This document shows, in pieces, positions 51,267-61,285 of a DNA stretch of 62,678 bases; within the stretch, counting starts at the first letter, position 1; each line of letters opens with the position of its first letter. The notes beneath the pieces were generated by a model that was given only the letters and a program-made list of their open reading frames with translations, made no database searches and had not been told where the DNA came from. The translations under genes were made by a program, and so were the position numbers. Source of the DNA: Bacteroidales bacterium (GTDB lineage Bacteria; Bacteroidota; Bacteroidia; Bacteroidales; UBA932); the NCBI GenBank assembly GCA_017548445.1, contig JAFYZZ010000003.1:1-62678 (forward strand), read 5' to 3'.

Positions 51267-52406
51267 CTATAACAGGCCGAGCAGCTGTGCCATAATGTAT
51301 CCCAGGTAGTTGCCGGCCGCGTACCCCACCACGCCCACGGCCAGGCCGCCGGCCAGCACGTCGCGGTTCTTCATCGCCGCCGCCATCATCGGTACGAAGG
51401 GCGGCGAGCAGATGTAGGCCACCGAGCTGACCGTCATCGTGTCGGCGTCGACCTTCAGCAGCTTCGCGAGCAGCAGTTCCAGCAGCAGCGAGCCGAAGAT
51501 CACGAAACTCAACCAGCCCAGCAGGCGGAGACTCCCGCCCGCGTCCAGGTTGCGCAGGTCGGCCATCGAGGCCACCACCACCGAGAACACGTAGATGAAA
51601 TACATCCCGATGTCGTAACCGTGTTTCCGTTTCTTCAGCGGTTTCCAGAACGACGCGGCGATGCCCAGCGTGGTGAGGCTCAGGATCAGCACGGTCATAA
51701 AGGCGCCGTCCCCGGCGAGCAGGCCGAGCCCGGCGGAGATGCCGATGATGACGGCATCCACGCCCAGCAGGATGCCCGCATCGCGCAGGCCCTGGCGGGT
51801 GAACAGGCCCTTGAAAGGCCGTTCCGCGGGCGCCGCGGGCAAGTCGGGCCCGCCGTTGCCGCCGCTCTCCACGGGCAGCCAGCGGCGGAAGAGCCGGATT
51901 CCCACTGCCAGCAGGAAGGTCAGGTACAGGAAACTTACCGCCATATCGAACGAGTTCAGCAGGATGAAAGTCTCCTCCGGCACGTCCAGCATCGCCTGCA
52001 GCGACGCCAGGTTGATGGTGCCGCCTGTGTAGACGCCCGTGAGCATCCCGCCCACCTTGGCCCCGTTCTCCAGGTCGCGGCCGAAGAGGAAGAAGCCCGC
52101 CACCACGGCCGCGGTGACCGACACCAGGCCGGCGAGCAGCGCCAGCAGCTGGCTGCGCGTCCCGCTCCGGCGGAAGGTACAGGAAAAGAGCATCAGCGGA
52201 ATGGCCAGCGGGACCATCGCGCTGGACAGGATTTCCTGGATCTGCGCCATTCCGGGCGGATGGAACAGGTTGCCGGCCAGGATACCCAACAGGTACAGGA
52301 TGAGCACCGGGCCTATCTTGTCCAGCAGCGGAAAGCGCCGGCACAGACACAGCACGCCGGCGGGCGCGAGCAGGAAAAACAGGGTGATGAGGATGTTCCC
52401 GAGCAT
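51267..52406 (-). CDS. DUF819 family membrane protein
   Basis: A 379-residue integral membrane protein with about ten helices. The family is suggested by LLGILAGNLFHP, VPLAIPLMLFSC, the conserved GGMLTGVYTGGTINLASL and C-terminal YICSPPFVPMMAA with VGVVGYAAGNYLG. This resembles the glutamate/carboxylate-carrier-like half repeats of DUF819 (YjcL) proteins. Transport function is likely; substrate unknown. A long open frame on the same strand in another phase is a compositional shadow. Confidence 0.8.
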   Translation of the reverse strand: MLGNILITLFFLLAPAGVLCLCRRFPLLDKIGPVLILYLLGILAGNLFHPPGMAQIQEILSSAMVPLAIPLMLFSCTFRRSGTRSQLLALLAGLVSVTAAVVAGFFLFGRDLENGAKVGGMLTGVYTGGTINLASLQAMLDVPEETFILLNSFDMAVSFLYLTFLLAVGIRLFRRWLPVESGGNGGPDLPAAPAERPFKGLFTRQGLRDAGILLGVDAVIIGISAGLGLLAGDGAFMTVLILSLTTLGIAASFWKPLKKRKHGYDIGMYFIYVFSVVVASMADLRNLDAGGSLRLLGWLSFVIFGSLLLELLLAKLLKVDADTMTVSSVAYICSPPFVPMMAAAMKNRDVLAGGLAVGVVGYAAGNYLGYIMAQLLGLL

Positions 52407-52498
52407 AAACCACGCGTTTCGTCTTTCAAAGGTACGGTTTTTTCGCTTGGGGAAAAATGATTATCTTGCAGAAAATATCGGAAAAAACATTCTGCCTT

Positions 52499-55400
52499 AT
52501 GTCCAAGCATATCCTTTCCCTCCTCCTGCTCGGCGCCCTCGCTTCCGGCGCCTTCGCGCAGGAGACCCCGCTCTGGCTGCGCAAGAGCGCCATCTCCCCT
52601 GACGGCAAGTCCGTGGCATTCAGTTACAAAGGCGACATCTGGGTCGTCCCTTCGACGGGAGGCCGCGCCCTGCAGGTCACCAGCAACCCCGCCTACGACT
52701 CCGACCCGCTGTGGACCCCGGACGGCCGGCAGATCGTGTTCAGTTCGGTCCGTGAAGGCAGCAAGGACGTCTGGCGCACTTCCGCGGAGGGCGGCAGGCC
52801 CGTCCGCCTGACGGACTATCCCGGCAACGAAACGCCCAAGGCGGTGCGCGCGGACGGAACAGTCCTCTTTACCGCCAGCCTCCAACCGGACGTGATGTAC
52901 GGCGGCTTCCCCGGCGACGCCCAGGTGTATACCGTGGGCCCCGACGGCGGCCGGCCGCAGCTGCTCACCTCCATCACGATGTCCGAACTGAGCCTGCGCC
53001 CCGACGGCGCCATCCTCTATGAAGACTACAAGGGCTACGAAGACCCCTTCCGCAAGCACCACACCTCCTCGGTCACCCGCGACGTCTGGCTGTGGCAGGA
53101 CGGCACCTTCCGCAAGCTTTCCACCTTTGAAGGCGAAGACCGCCAGCCCGTCTGGGGCGCCGACGGCCGCACTTTCTATTATCTGAGCGAGCAGGGCGGC
53201 AAGACCCTCAACCTTTTCCGTGGCAGCGTCGACGACCCCGCCCGCAGCACGCAGCTCACCTTCGCGGAGAAGGATCCGGTACGCTATGTTTCTGTCGCCC
53301 AGGACGGTACGCTGCTCTACTCGCAGAACGGCGAGCTGTACATCCTGCGCGAGGGCGGGCAGCCCCGCAAGCTGGAAATCAGCGTGGCCCGCGACGAGAA
53401 CGAGCGCGACATCGTGAAGAGCACCTACACCGGAAACGCCACGGCGATGGCCGTCTCGCCCGACGGCAAGGAAATCGCAGTCGTCATCCGCGGTGACATT
53501 TTCGTCACCTCCACCGAATACGGCACCACGCGGCGCATCACCAACACCGCCGAGCAGGAACGGGGCGTGAGCTTCGGCAAGGACGGACGCGAACTCTACT
53601 ACGCCGCCGAGCGCGACGGCCACTGGGGCGTCTGGCGCACCGTGCTCACGGACAAGAAGGAAAAACTGTTCACCTACGCCGTCAAGACGAAGGAAGAACT
53701 CTTCTCCGACCCGGGCGAGACCTGCTTCCAGCCGGAAGTTTCGCCGGACGGCAAATGGGTCGCCTACCTGCGCGACCGCTCCGAGATCGTGGTGAAGCCC
53801 GCCGCGGGCGGCAAGACCAGGTCCCTGCTCAAGGGTGCCAACTACTCCTACCGCGACGGCGACCAGGAATTCGCCTGGAGTCCCGACAGCGAATACATCC
53901 TCACCGGCTACCAGGCCGGTGGCGGCTGGAACAATGCCGACGTGGCCCTGATCGAGGTCAGCAACGGCAAGGTGACCGACCTCACGCAGAGCGGCTACTC
54001 CGACGGCGCCTTCCACTGGGTGCTCGGCGGCAAGGCGATGGCCTGGCGGTCCGACAAGAACGGCTACCGCAGCCACGGCAGCTGGGGGTCCGAAGACGAC
54101 ATCTACGTGATGTTCTTTGACGGGACCGCAATGACGGAGTTCCTGCAGGACAAGGAAGACGAGGAAATCGAGAAACTGCTCTCCGGCAAGACCGAGAAGC
54201 AGCTCGAGAAGCAGGAGAAGAAGGACAGCCTGGCCCAGGAGAAGCCCAAGAAGCTGGAGCTGCTGCTGGATGGCCGCGAGGACCGCATCCGCCGCCTGAC
54301 CGGCACTTCCGGCAACTACGGCGACTTCTACCTCGACAAGGATGGCCGGAAGCTCTATTTCGTAGGCCCTACCGAGAGCGGTTCCGCCCTGCTGGTCAAG
54401 GACTTGCGCGAAGGCAGCACCAAGGTGCTCACGCGCGGCGCCACCGGGCGCATCACCCCGTCCAAGGATGGCGCGGAGATCTTCGTCTTCTCCGGCCGCG
54501 GCATCACCAAGGTCACCCTGCAGAACGGCCTGACCAAGCAGATCACCTTCTCCGGCGACTATGAGTTCAAGCCCAAGGCGGAACGGACCTATATGTTCGA
54601 GCACATCTGGAAACAGGTGAAGGAGAAATTCTACGACCCCGGCCTGCACGGAGCCGACTGGGACTACTACCACGAGAATTACGCCCGCTTCCTGCCCTAT
54701 ATCGACAACTACTACGACTTCCAGGAACTCCTGTCCGAGATGCTCGGCGAACTGAACGGCTCGCATACCGGCGCACGTTACCGTCCCACCGGGGCCGAGA
54801 CGCTCGGCCGCCTGGGCGTGCTGTACGACTGGAACTATGCCGGGGAGGGCCTGCGCATCGCCGAGGTCCTGCCGGGCGGCGTGCTGAACCTGGCCGACAG
54901 CGGCATCAAGGCCGGCGACCTGGTGCTCGCCGTCGACGGCCACCGCATCGCCGCGGGCGAAGACTGGTACCCGCTGCTCGCGGGCAAGGCCGGCAAGAAG
55001 ATCGCCGTGACCGTGAAAACCGGCGGCAAGGAGAAGGAACTCTTCGTCAAGCCCGCCTCTTCCGAGAGCGACCTACTGTACCGCCGCTGGGTGCGCCAGC
55101 GCGAGGAAATGGTGGAGCGCCTGTCTGGCGGCCGCGTGGGCTATGTCCACGTGGAGGGGATGGATTCCCCGAGTTTCCGCGAGGTGTATTCCAAGGCCCT
55201 GGGGAAATACCGCAACTGCGAGGCCCTGATCGTGGACACCCGCCACAACGGCGGCGGCTGGCTGCACGACGACCTGGTGACCCTGCTCGGCGGCAAGGCC
55301 TACGCGGAGTTCCGCCCGCGGGGCGAATACATCGGCACCGAGCCCTACAGCAAGTGGACCAAGCCTTCCTGCGTGCTGGTGTGCGAGGACAACTACTCCG

Positions 55401-55684
55401 ACGCCTGCGGCTTCCCCTTCGCCTACCGGGCCCTGGGGCTGGGCAAGCTCATCGGCGCGCCCGTGCCGGGCACGATGACCGCCGTGTGGTGGGAGACCCA
55501 GATCCAGAACGAGATCGTCTTCGGCATCCCGGAAGTCGGCACCTGGAGCGTCGCCGACGGCTACTATATTGAGAATCACCAGCTCGAACCGGACATCCTG
55601 GTCTACAACGACCCCGCCTCCCTGCTCGCCGGCAAAGACCCCCAGCTCGAGGCCGCCGTCGCTGAAATGTTAAAGGGCCTGTAG
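52499..55684 (+). CDS. Tricorn-like S41 peptidase with beta-propeller
   Basis: A 1061-residue secreted protease (start MSKHILSLLLLG, signal to about residue 20). It has a TolB/WD40-type propeller with repeated SPDGK blades (about 25-330), a second propeller (to about 650) interrupted by a Lys/Glu-rich helix (about 560-600), a bridging domain, a PDZ domain (about 785-870) and an S41 core. NYSDACGFPFAYRA holds the probable serine nucleophile and RHNGGGWLHD lines the site. Such proteins degrade peptides in the periplasm. It has its own weak promoter and ends 3 nt before repeat copy 1. Confidence 0.9.
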   Translation: MSKHILSLLLLGALASGAFAQETPLWLRKSAISPDGKSVAFSYKGDIWVVPSTGGRALQVTSNPAYDSDPLWTPDGRQIVFSSVREGSKDVWRTSAEGGRPVRLTDYPGNETPKAVRADGTVLFTASLQPDVMYGGFPGDAQVYTVGPDGGRPQLLTSITMSELSLRPDGAILYEDYKGYEDPFRKHHTSSVTRDVWLWQDGTFRKLSTFEGEDRQPVWGADGRTFYYLSEQGGKTLNLFRGSVDDPARSTQLTFAEKDPVRYVSVAQDGTLLYSQNGELYILREGGQPRKLEISVARDENERDIVKSTYTGNATAMAVSPDGKEIAVVIRGDIFVTSTEYGTTRRITNTAEQERGVSFGKDGRELYYAAERDGHWGVWRTVLTDKKEKLFTYAVKTKEELFSDPGETCFQPEVSPDGKWVAYLRDRSEIVVKPAAGGKTRSLLKGANYSYRDGDQEFAWSPDSEYILTGYQAGGGWNNADVALIEVSNGKVTDLTQSGYSDGAFHWVLGGKAMAWRSDKNGYRSHGSWGSEDDIYVMFFDGTAMTEFLQDKEDEEIEKLLSGKTEKQLEKQEKKDSLAQEKPKKLELLLDGREDRIRRLTGTSGNYGDFYLDKDGRKLYFVGPTESGSALLVKDLREGSTKVLTRGATGRITPSKDGAEIFVFSGRGITKVTLQNGLTKQITFSGDYEFKPKAERTYMFEHIWKQVKEKFYDPGLHGADWDYYHENYARFLPYIDNYYDFQELLSEMLGELNGSHTGARYRPTGAETLGRLGVLYDWNYAGEGLRIAEVLPGGVLNLADSGIKAGDLVLAVDGHRIAAGEDWYPLLAGKAGKKIAVTVKTGGKEKELFVKPASSESDLLYRRWVRQREEMVERLSGGRVGYVHVEGMDSPSFREVYSKALGKYRNCEALIVDTRHNGGGWLHDDLVTLLGGKAYAEFRPRGEYIGTEPYSKWTKPSCVLVCEDNYSDACGFPFAYRALGLGKLIGAPVPGTMTAVWWETQIQNEIVFGIPEVGTWSVADGYYIENHQLEPDILVYNDPASLLAGKDPQLEAAVAEMLKGL

Positions 55685-55687
55685 CGC

Positions 55688-55780
55688 CGGCCCGCCGGGT
55701 CTTCCAGACGGGCGGCCGGAAATTATTTTTCGGACAGGTTTGCCGAAAAACCAATTTCCGCTCCGCTGCCTGGCGGGCCG
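55688..55780 (+). repeat. Structured repeat element, copy 1 (upstream of purA)
   Basis: 93 nt: outer stem CGGCCCGCCGG... / CCTGGCGGGCCG, mini-hairpin GTCT-TCC-AGAC, then a bulged arm with GGAAATT / AATTTCC and TTTTTCGG / CCGAAAAA. The core differs from copy 2 at one position only; the outer stem differs by compensatory changes. Confidence 0.85.
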
Positions 55781-55845
55781 GGCATTTGGGAATACTGAAA
55801 ATAATAGCTATCTTTAAAGGTTGGTTTGAAACAAGTATTGCTGAA

Positions 55846-57114
55846 ATGAAGAAAATCGATGTCGTGCTCGGGCTCCAGTGGGGCGACGAGGGCAAAGGCA
55901 AGGTAGTAGATGTATTGACCCCTGACTATAAGGTGATCGCGCGCTTCCAGGGCGGCCCCAACGCGGGCCACTCGCTGGTCTTCGACGGCGAAGGCTTCGT
56001 CCTTCACACCGTCCCCTCCGGCATTTTCCGCCAAGACTCCGTGAACGTGATCGGCAACGGCGTGGTCATCGACCCCGTGATCCTGATGGACGAGATCCGC
56101 GCCATCGAGGCCAAGGCCGGCGACATCACCGGCAAGCTGCAGATCGCCAAGCGCGCCCACCTCATCCTCCCCACCCACCGGATGCTCGACGCCGCCAGCG
56201 AGGCCGCCAAGGGCAAGAGCAAGATCGGCTCCACCCTGAAAGGTATCGGCCCTACCTATATGGACAAGACCGGCCGCAACGGCCTGCGCATCGGCGACAT
56301 CCTCTCCCCGGAGTTCAAGGACCGCTACAACGCGCTGAAAAAGAAACACTTCGGTCTGCTTGCCCAGTACCCCGACTTCAAGTTCGACATCACCGAATAT
56401 GAACGGAAGTGGCTGCAGGCCGTGGAGGAGCTGAAGCGCTTCCCCTTTATCGAGAGCGAGATCGTCATCAACGACTACCTGCAGAAGGACATCCCCATCC
56501 TGGCGGAAGGCGCCCAGGGCTCGATGCTGGACATCGACTTCGGCACCTACCCCTTCGTGACATCCTCCAACACGATGACGGCCGGCGTGTGCACCGGCCT
56601 GGGCGTGGCCCCGAACCGCGTGGGGAAAGTGATGGGCATCTTCAAGGCCTACTGCACCCGCGTGGGCAGCGGCCCCTTCCCCACCGAGCTCTTCGACGAG
56701 ACCGGCGAAAGCCTGCGGCAGATCGGCCACGAATTCGGCGCCACCACGGGCCGTCCCCGCCGCTGCGGCTGGCTGGACCTCGTGGCGCTGAAGTACGCCG
56801 TGATGATGAACGGCGTGAGCGAACTCATTATGATGAAGTCCGACGTACTCAACAGCTTCAAGACCATCAAGATAGCCACCGCCTACGAGATCGGCGGCAG
56901 GCGCGTGGATTATTTCCCCTTCGAAAGCGGCGAGGAGGTCACCCCGGTCTATCAGGAGTTCCCCGGCTGGGAGTGCGACATTACCGGCGTGCGCAAGTAT
57001 GAAGACTTCCCGCAGGCCTTCCGGGACTACGTCGCCTTCATCGAAAGGGAAACCGGCTGCCCCGTCAAGATCATCTCCGTCGGCCCCGACCGCAGCGAAA
57101 TCGTCCTTCGCTAG
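55846..57114 (+). CDS. purA: Adenylosuccinate synthetase
   Basis: A 422-residue enzyme joining IMP and aspartate with GTP, first committed step to AMP. The P-loop is QWGDEGKGK, followed by [23 protein letters not shown] and [22 protein letters not shown] is taken as start; an upstream in-frame ATG would begin inside the spacer after the repeat. The gene is convergent with purB and both stops share the CTAG at 57111-57114. The next step is purB, so the pair together makes AMP. Confidence 0.96.
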   Translation: MKKIDVVLGLQWGDEGKGKVVDVLTPDYKVIARFQGGPNAGHSLVFDGEGFVLHTVPSGIFRQDSVNVIGNGVVIDPVILMDEIRAIEAKAGDITGKLQIAKRAHLILPTHRMLDAASEAAKGKSKIGSTLKGIGPTYMDKTGRNGLRIGDILSPEFKDRYNALKKKHFGLLAQYPDFKFDITEYERKWLQAVEELKRFPFIESEIVINDYLQKDIPILAEGAQGSMLDIDFGTYPFVTSSNTMTAGVCTGLGVAPNRVGKVMGIFKAYCTRVGSGPFPTELFDETGESLRQIGHEFGATTGRPRRCGWLDLVALKYAVMMNGVSELIMMKSDVLNSFKTIKIATAYEIGGRRVDYFPFESGEEVTPVYQEFPGWECDITGVRKYEDFPQAFRDYVAFIERETGCPVKIISVGPDRSEIVLR

Positions 57115-58406
57115 AGGATGCCGACGCGCTTGAAGATGTAGTCCACGTTCTTGAAGTAGTAGTCGAGGGTGAAGCACTCTTCCAGCTCCTCGGCGGACAG
57201 TTGTGCCATCACGCCGGCATCGGCGAGCAGCAGCGTCTTGTAGTCCAGGCCCTCGGACCAGGCCTTCATCGCGATAGGCTGCACGGTGTCGTAGGCCGTC
57301 TCGCGGGACAGGCCCTTGCCGATCAGGGCGTTCATCACGCGCTGGGCGAAGATGACGCCGTTGGTGCGCCAGATGTTCTTCATCATATTCTCCGGATACA
57401 CCGTCAGGTTCTCCAGGATGCCCTTGAAGCGGCAGAGCATATAGTCCAGCAACTCCGTGGCGTCCGGCAGGATGATGCGCTCCGTGGAGGAGTGGGAGAT
57501 GTCCCGCTCGTGCCACAGGGCCACGTTCTCGCAGGATGCAGACATATAGCCACGCATCACGCGGGCGCAGCCGCAGATATTCTCGCTGCTGATGGGGTTG
57601 CGCTTGTGCGGCATCGCGCTGGAGCCCTTCTGCCCCTTGCGGAAAGCCTCTTCCGCCTCGCGCACCTCGGTCCTCTGCAGGTTGCGCACCTCGAACGCCA
57701 TCTGCTCCAGGGTGGAGGCGATGACTGCCAGCGTGGCGATGTAGAACGCGTGGCGGTCGCGCTGGAGCACCTGCGTGGAGATGTCGGCGGAGGCGATGCC
57801 GAGCTTCTTGCACACGTAATCCTGGATGAAGGGCGGGATGTTGGCGAAATTGCCCACGGCCCCGCTCATCTTGCCGGCCTCGACGCCCTTGCGGGCATAT
57901 TGGAAACGATCGATGTTGCGCTTCATCTCCTCGTACCAGAGGGCCCACTTAAGGCCGAAGCTGGTGATGTCGGCGTGGATGCCGTGCGTGCGGCCGATGC
58001 AGGGGGTGTCCTTGAACTCGACCGCCCGCTTCTTCAGGACGGCGAGGAAGTCCTCCAGGTCCTGCAGCAGGATGGCGTCGGCCTGCTTCAGCAGGAGGCC
58101 GTTGGCGGTGTCCACCACATCCGTGGAGGTGAGGCCGTAGTGGACCCATTTGCGCTCCTCGCCGAGGGTCTCGGAGACGGCGCGGGTGAACGCGACGACG
58201 TCGTGGCGGGTCATTTCCTCGATCTCCCGGATACGCTCCACTTCGAAGCCGGCGTTCGCGCGGATCTTCTCGACGTCTTCCGCCGGGATGACGCCCAGCT
58301 CTCTCCAGGCTTCGCAGGAGAGGATTTCGACTTCCAGGTAGGCGTTGAACTTGTTTTCTTCCGTCCAAACGTCCCGCATCACTTTTCGGGAATAACGCTC
58401 TATCAT
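57111..58406 (-). CDS. purB: Adenylosuccinate lyase
   Basis: A 431-residue homotetrameric lyase of the fumarase superfamily. It acts twice in purine synthesis: on SAICAR and on adenylosuccinate. Signature [15 protein letters not shown] is present, with [12 protein letters not shown] containing the general-acid histidine and [13 protein letters not shown]. The start [10 protein letters not shown] matches family N-termini; an upstream in-frame start would lie in repeat copy 2. It follows purC (the SAICAR-forming step) across a 117-nt spacer that holds the repeat. Confidence 0.96.
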   Translation of the reverse strand: MIERYSRKVMRDVWTEENKFNAYLEVEILSCEAWRELGVIPAEDVEKIRANAGFEVERIREIEEMTRHDVVAFTRAVSETLGEERKWVHYGLTSTDVVDTANGLLLKQADAILLQDLEDFLAVLKKRAVEFKDTPCIGRTHGIHADITSFGLKWALWYEEMKRNIDRFQYARKGVEAGKMSGAVGNFANIPPFIQDYVCKKLGIASADISTQVLQRDRHAFYIATLAVIASTLEQMAFEVRNLQRTEVREAEEAFRKGQKGSSAMPHKRNPISSENICGCARVMRGYMSASCENVALWHERDISHSSTERIILPDATELLDYMLCRFKGILENLTVYPENMMKNIWRTNGVIFAQRVMNALIGKGLSRETAYDTVQPIAMKAWSEGLDYKTLLLADAGVMAQLSAEELEECFTLDYYFKNVDYIFKRVGIL

Positions 58407-58425
58407 ATTTACTATTTTCTCTTTG

Positions 58426-58519
58426 CTGACCGACGGAGTCTTCCAGACGGGCGGCCGGAAATTATTTTTCGGACAAGTTTGCCGAAAAACCAATTTCCGC
58501 TCCGCTGTCCGTCGGTCAG
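58426..58519 (+). repeat. Structured repeat element, copy 2 (between purC and purB)
   Basis: 94 nt in the same orientation as copy 1. The outer 12-bp stem is CTGACCGACGGA / TCCGTCGGTCAG. It starts 20 nt from the purB start codon and ends 4 nt from the purC stop. If transcribed with purC-purB it would form an intercistronic structure. Confidence 0.85.
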
Positions 58520-58523
58520 GCTG

Positions 58524-59465
58524 TTATCTATTCAGGAATGCGTTGATGTTGTTTTCGATACGGGCGGCGATGTCTTCGCCGGAGGCGGGCTGGAAGGCTT
58601 CGCCGGTGATGTGCTCGTAGAGCTCGACGTAGCGGTCGGTGATTCCGGCGACGACCTCGTCGGTCATCTCGGGCACCTGCTGCCCGGCCTGGCCCTGGAA
58701 GCCGCCGGCCATCAGCCACTCGCGGACGAACTCCTTGGAGAGTTGCTTCTGGCGTTCGCCCTTCGCGAGACGCTCCTCATAGCCTTCCGAATAGAAGTAG
58801 CGGGAGGAGTCTGGCGTGTGGATCTCGTCCATCAGGATGATGCGGCCGTCGCGCTTGCCGAATTCGTATTTGGTGTCCACCAGGATGAGGCCCCGGCCGG
58901 CGGCGATCTCCGTGCCGCGCTCGAACAGGGCGCGGGTGTACTTCTCCAGTTGCTCGTAATCTTCGCGGGAGACGATGCCGCGGACGATGATCTCTTCCTT
59001 GCTGATGTCCTCGTCGTGCCCCTCGTCGGCCTTGGTGGTGGGCGTGATGATGGGCTCGGGGAAGCGCTGGTTCTCGACCATCCCTTCCGGCAGGGGAACG
59101 CCGCAAAGACTCCGCTTGCCGGCCTTGTACTCGCGCCAGGCGTGGCCGGTGAGGTAACCGCGGATGACCATCTCCACCTTGAACGGTTCGCAGCGCCAGC
59201 CCATCGTGGCCATCGGGTCCACCTCGGCGATCTTCCAGTTCGGCAGGATATCGGCCGTGGCGTCCAGGAACTTGGAGGCTATCTGGTTGAGTACCTGTCC
59301 TTTGCAGGGAATGCCCTTGGGCAGGACCACGTCGAAGGCGGAGATGCGGTCCGTCGCCACCATCACGAGGTAATCGGATCCGATGCTGTAGACGTCGCGG
59401 ACCTTGCCGGTGTACTTGGCGACCTGGCCCGGGAAATGGAAATCGGTGCTGAGAATGGCTTTCAT
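58524..59465 (-). CDS. purC: Phosphoribosylaminoimidazole-succinocarboxamide synthase
   Basis: A 313-residue SAICAR synthetase joining CAIR and aspartate with ATP. Motifs: [39 protein letters not shown] and [20 protein letters not shown]. This is the longer form shared with eukaryote-like enzymes. [11 protein letters not shown] is chosen as start over an ATG eight codons upstream. Together with purB and purA on either side of it, it marks a purine cluster. Confidence 0.95.
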   Translation of the reverse strand: MKAILSTDFHFPGQVAKYTGKVRDVYSIGSDYLVMVATDRISAFDVVLPKGIPCKGQVLNQIASKFLDATADILPNWKIAEVDPMATMGWRCEPFKVEMVIRGYLTGHAWREYKAGKRSLCGVPLPEGMVENQRFPEPIITPTTKADEGHDEDISKEEIIVRGIVSREDYEQLEKYTRALFERGTEIAAGRGLILVDTKYEFGKRDGRIILMDEIHTPDSSRYFYSEGYEERLAKGERQKQLSKEFVREWLMAGGFQGQAGQQVPEMTDEVVAGITDRYVELYEHITGEAFQPASGEDIAARIENNINAFLNR

Positions 59466-59527
59466 AACGTTCATAAGAGTTGCGGACACGAAGTTACTCG
59501 TTTTTTCTCAGTCCGCGAAAAAAATAT

Positions 59528-59535
59528 TACATTTG
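59528..59535 (+). promoter_or_regulatory. -7 box of the radical SAM gene
   Basis: TACATTTG matches TAnnTTTG and ends 6 nt before the ATG, implying a nearly leaderless mRNA. Confidence 0.55.
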
Positions 59536-59541
59536 TCCGTT

Positions 59542-60297
59542 ATGTTACGGGAAGAAACGGTCTTCGGTCCCATCCGCAGCCGCCGGCTGGGATCCTCGCT
59601 CGGCATCAACCTGCTGCCGCGCAACGGGAAAATCTGCACCTTCGACTGCATCTACTGCGAATGCGGCTGGAACCGGGACGGACGGGACGACCAGGTGCTG
59701 CCCACGGCGGCCCAGGTGCGTTCGGCATTGGAAGACAAACTGGCGGAATGCCTGCTGGACGGCACGCCCATCGACTCCATCACCTTCTCCGGCGACGGCG
59801 AGCCCACCCTCAACCCGGAGTGCCCCCGCATCATCGACGACACCTTGAAACTCCGCGATGCCTACTACCCCGGCGCCAAGGTGTCCGTCCTGTCCAACGC
59901 CACCCGGGTGCATATTCCGGAGGTGGCCGCCGCGCTGAAGCGGGTGGACAATCCCATCCTGAAGATCGACGCCCCCACGGACGAACTCATCGCGAGGATC
60001 AACCATCCGGCTCCGGGCTACAGCCTGGAACGGGTGCTGGAGGCCCTGCGCGGCTTCCACGGGGAGTTCGTGCTCCAGACGATGTTCCTGCGCAGCCCGG
60101 ATTTCGATTCCTCAAGTCCCGAAGTGCTGGACGGCTGGATGGACATCGTCCGCGAGCTGAAACCCCGGAAGGTGATGGTCTATACCATCGACCGCCCCAC
60201 CCCGGCCGAAGGCCTGGAGAAGTTCTCCGTGGCCGAAATGCGCGCACTGGTACGCCCTTTGCTCAATGAAGGTTTCAACATAGATATCAAAGGATGA
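59542..60297 (+). CDS. Radical SAM protein of the COG0731 type
   Basis: A 251-residue radical SAM protein. The iron-sulfur motif is CTFDCIYCECG (CxxxCxxC), preceded by FGPIRSRRLGSSLGIN and followed by ITFSGDGEPTLNPE, the pattern of COG0731 proteins distantly related to wyosine synthases. Bacterial members have no settled function. The -7 box 6 nt upstream fixes the start. Its stop overlaps the next gene's start (ATGA), so the two are translationally coupled. Confidence 0.8.
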   Translation: MLREETVFGPIRSRRLGSSLGINLLPRNGKICTFDCIYCECGWNRDGRDDQVLPTAAQVRSALEDKLAECLLDGTPIDSITFSGDGEPTLNPECPRIIDDTLKLRDAYYPGAKVSVLSNATRVHIPEVAAALKRVDNPILKIDAPTDELIARINHPAPGYSLERVLEALRGFHGEFVLQTMFLRSPDFDSSSPEVLDGWMDIVRELKPRKVMVYTIDRPTPAEGLEKFSVAEMRALVRPLLNEGFNIDIKG

Positions 60298-61205
60298 AAA
60301 CGTTATTCGCAATGACCCTGCTCACCGCAGCGCTGCTCGGCTTCAACGCCCAGGCCGCCCCGGCCATCCGGGAAGACGATTCCTCGATCACCATCTCTTC
60401 GGGCAAGTCCAAGCTGGTCTTCAGCAAGCGGGACGGCGCCGTCAAAAGTCTCCGTTTCAACGGCACCGAGTTCGTCCAGGGCGGTTTCGGCTTCCGCCCC
60501 CTCTTCTGGCGCGCACCGATCGACAAGGATGTGGAAAACCGGATTTCCGAACGATCTTTGAAATGGAAGGATTACTCGCAGAAACCGGTTTTCACCGGCA
60601 CCAAAACCGGCACGGACGAGGACGGCCAGGTCTATCTGCGCGTCACTTACGATTCCGGATGCGAGCTGACCTACCTGCTGCGCCAGGACGGCGCGCTGCA
60701 CGTGCGGTTCATCCTTCCCCCGTCGGAGAAACCGTTCCGGGAACCCGTCATCCTGGACGGACCGGGGATGATGTACAACCCGGACCAGAGCGAAGAAGAA
60801 CGCCGGGCTGAATTGGAACAGTTCCGCGCCTGGACGGAAAGCATCAAGGAACAGGCGCGTCTGGAATGGATGCAGGAGGTCCCGCTGATCCCCCGCGTCG
60901 GCCTCCGGATGCACCTGCCCGACAAGTTCTTCCTGGAAGAGTCCGACGGCAGGCTGGCCGTCACGGACTGGCGGGGCCGCGGCTTCGTCCTGCTGCCCAA
61001 CCCCGCCCTGCAGTACAGCGCCCCGCACAAGACCCTGGAAGATATAGAGGCCGGCTCTGCGGTCGTCCGTCCTTTCAAGGAGCTCAGCATCGACGCCGTC
61101 CCCACGGACGACTCCGGCTACTTCCTCCCTTCGGACGAGATCGGGTTTGAATTCACGCTGATGCCCGTAAGCGACGCCGCCACCCGCGAGGTCGTCCTTC
61201 GCTGA
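60294..61205 (+). CDS. Secreted orphan LacZ domain-5-like protein
   Basis: A 303-residue exported protein (signal MKTLFAMTLLTAALLGFNAQA). The mature part resembles only the C-terminal beta-sandwich of GH2 beta-galactosidases (Bgal_small_N): KLVFSKRDGAVKSLRFNG, then FRPLFWRAPIDKD, the hallmark WRAPTDND-like motif, and a long beta-sandwich tail. No catalytic barrel is present and the gene is complete. It may bind a carbohydrate or be a remnant of a larger enzyme. Coupled to the radical SAM gene by a 4-nt overlap. Confidence 0.7.
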   Translation: MKTLFAMTLLTAALLGFNAQAAPAIREDDSSITISSGKSKLVFSKRDGAVKSLRFNGTEFVQGGFGFRPLFWRAPIDKDVENRISERSLKWKDYSQKPVFTGTKTGTDEDGQVYLRVTYDSGCELTYLLRQDGALHVRFILPPSEKPFREPVILDGPGMMYNPDQSEEERRAELEQFRAWTESIKEQARLEWMQEVPLIPRVGLRMHLPDKFFLEESDGRLAVTDWRGRGFVLLPNPALQYSAPHKTLEDIEAGSAVVRPFKELSIDAVPTDDSGYFLPSDEIGFEFTLMPVSDAATREVVLR

Positions 61206-61222
61206 CAAGAGCACTGAAACCG

Positions 61223-61263
61223 GGAATGCGCCCGAGGTCCGTGCTGGACCTCGGGCGCATTCC
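61223..61263. terminator. Perfect 18-bp hairpin between convergent genes
   Basis: GGAATGCGCCCGAGGTCC pairs exactly with its complement at 61246-61263 around loop GTGCT. It serves either or both of the flanking convergent transcripts; no clear T-run. Confidence 0.65.
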
Positions 61264-61285
61264 ATTTCTACATCTGCCGACGGAT

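Noticed and set aside
51238..52413. Second open frame on the same strand over the DUF819 gene
   Set aside because: Translation is Arg/Gly/Pro-rich and lacks the membrane helices seen in the DUF819 frame.
55688..58519. Composite transposon carrying purA-purB between direct repeats
   Set aside because: No transposase, target duplication or change of base composition; the genes are ordinary housekeeping genes. The repeats are better viewed as independent elements.
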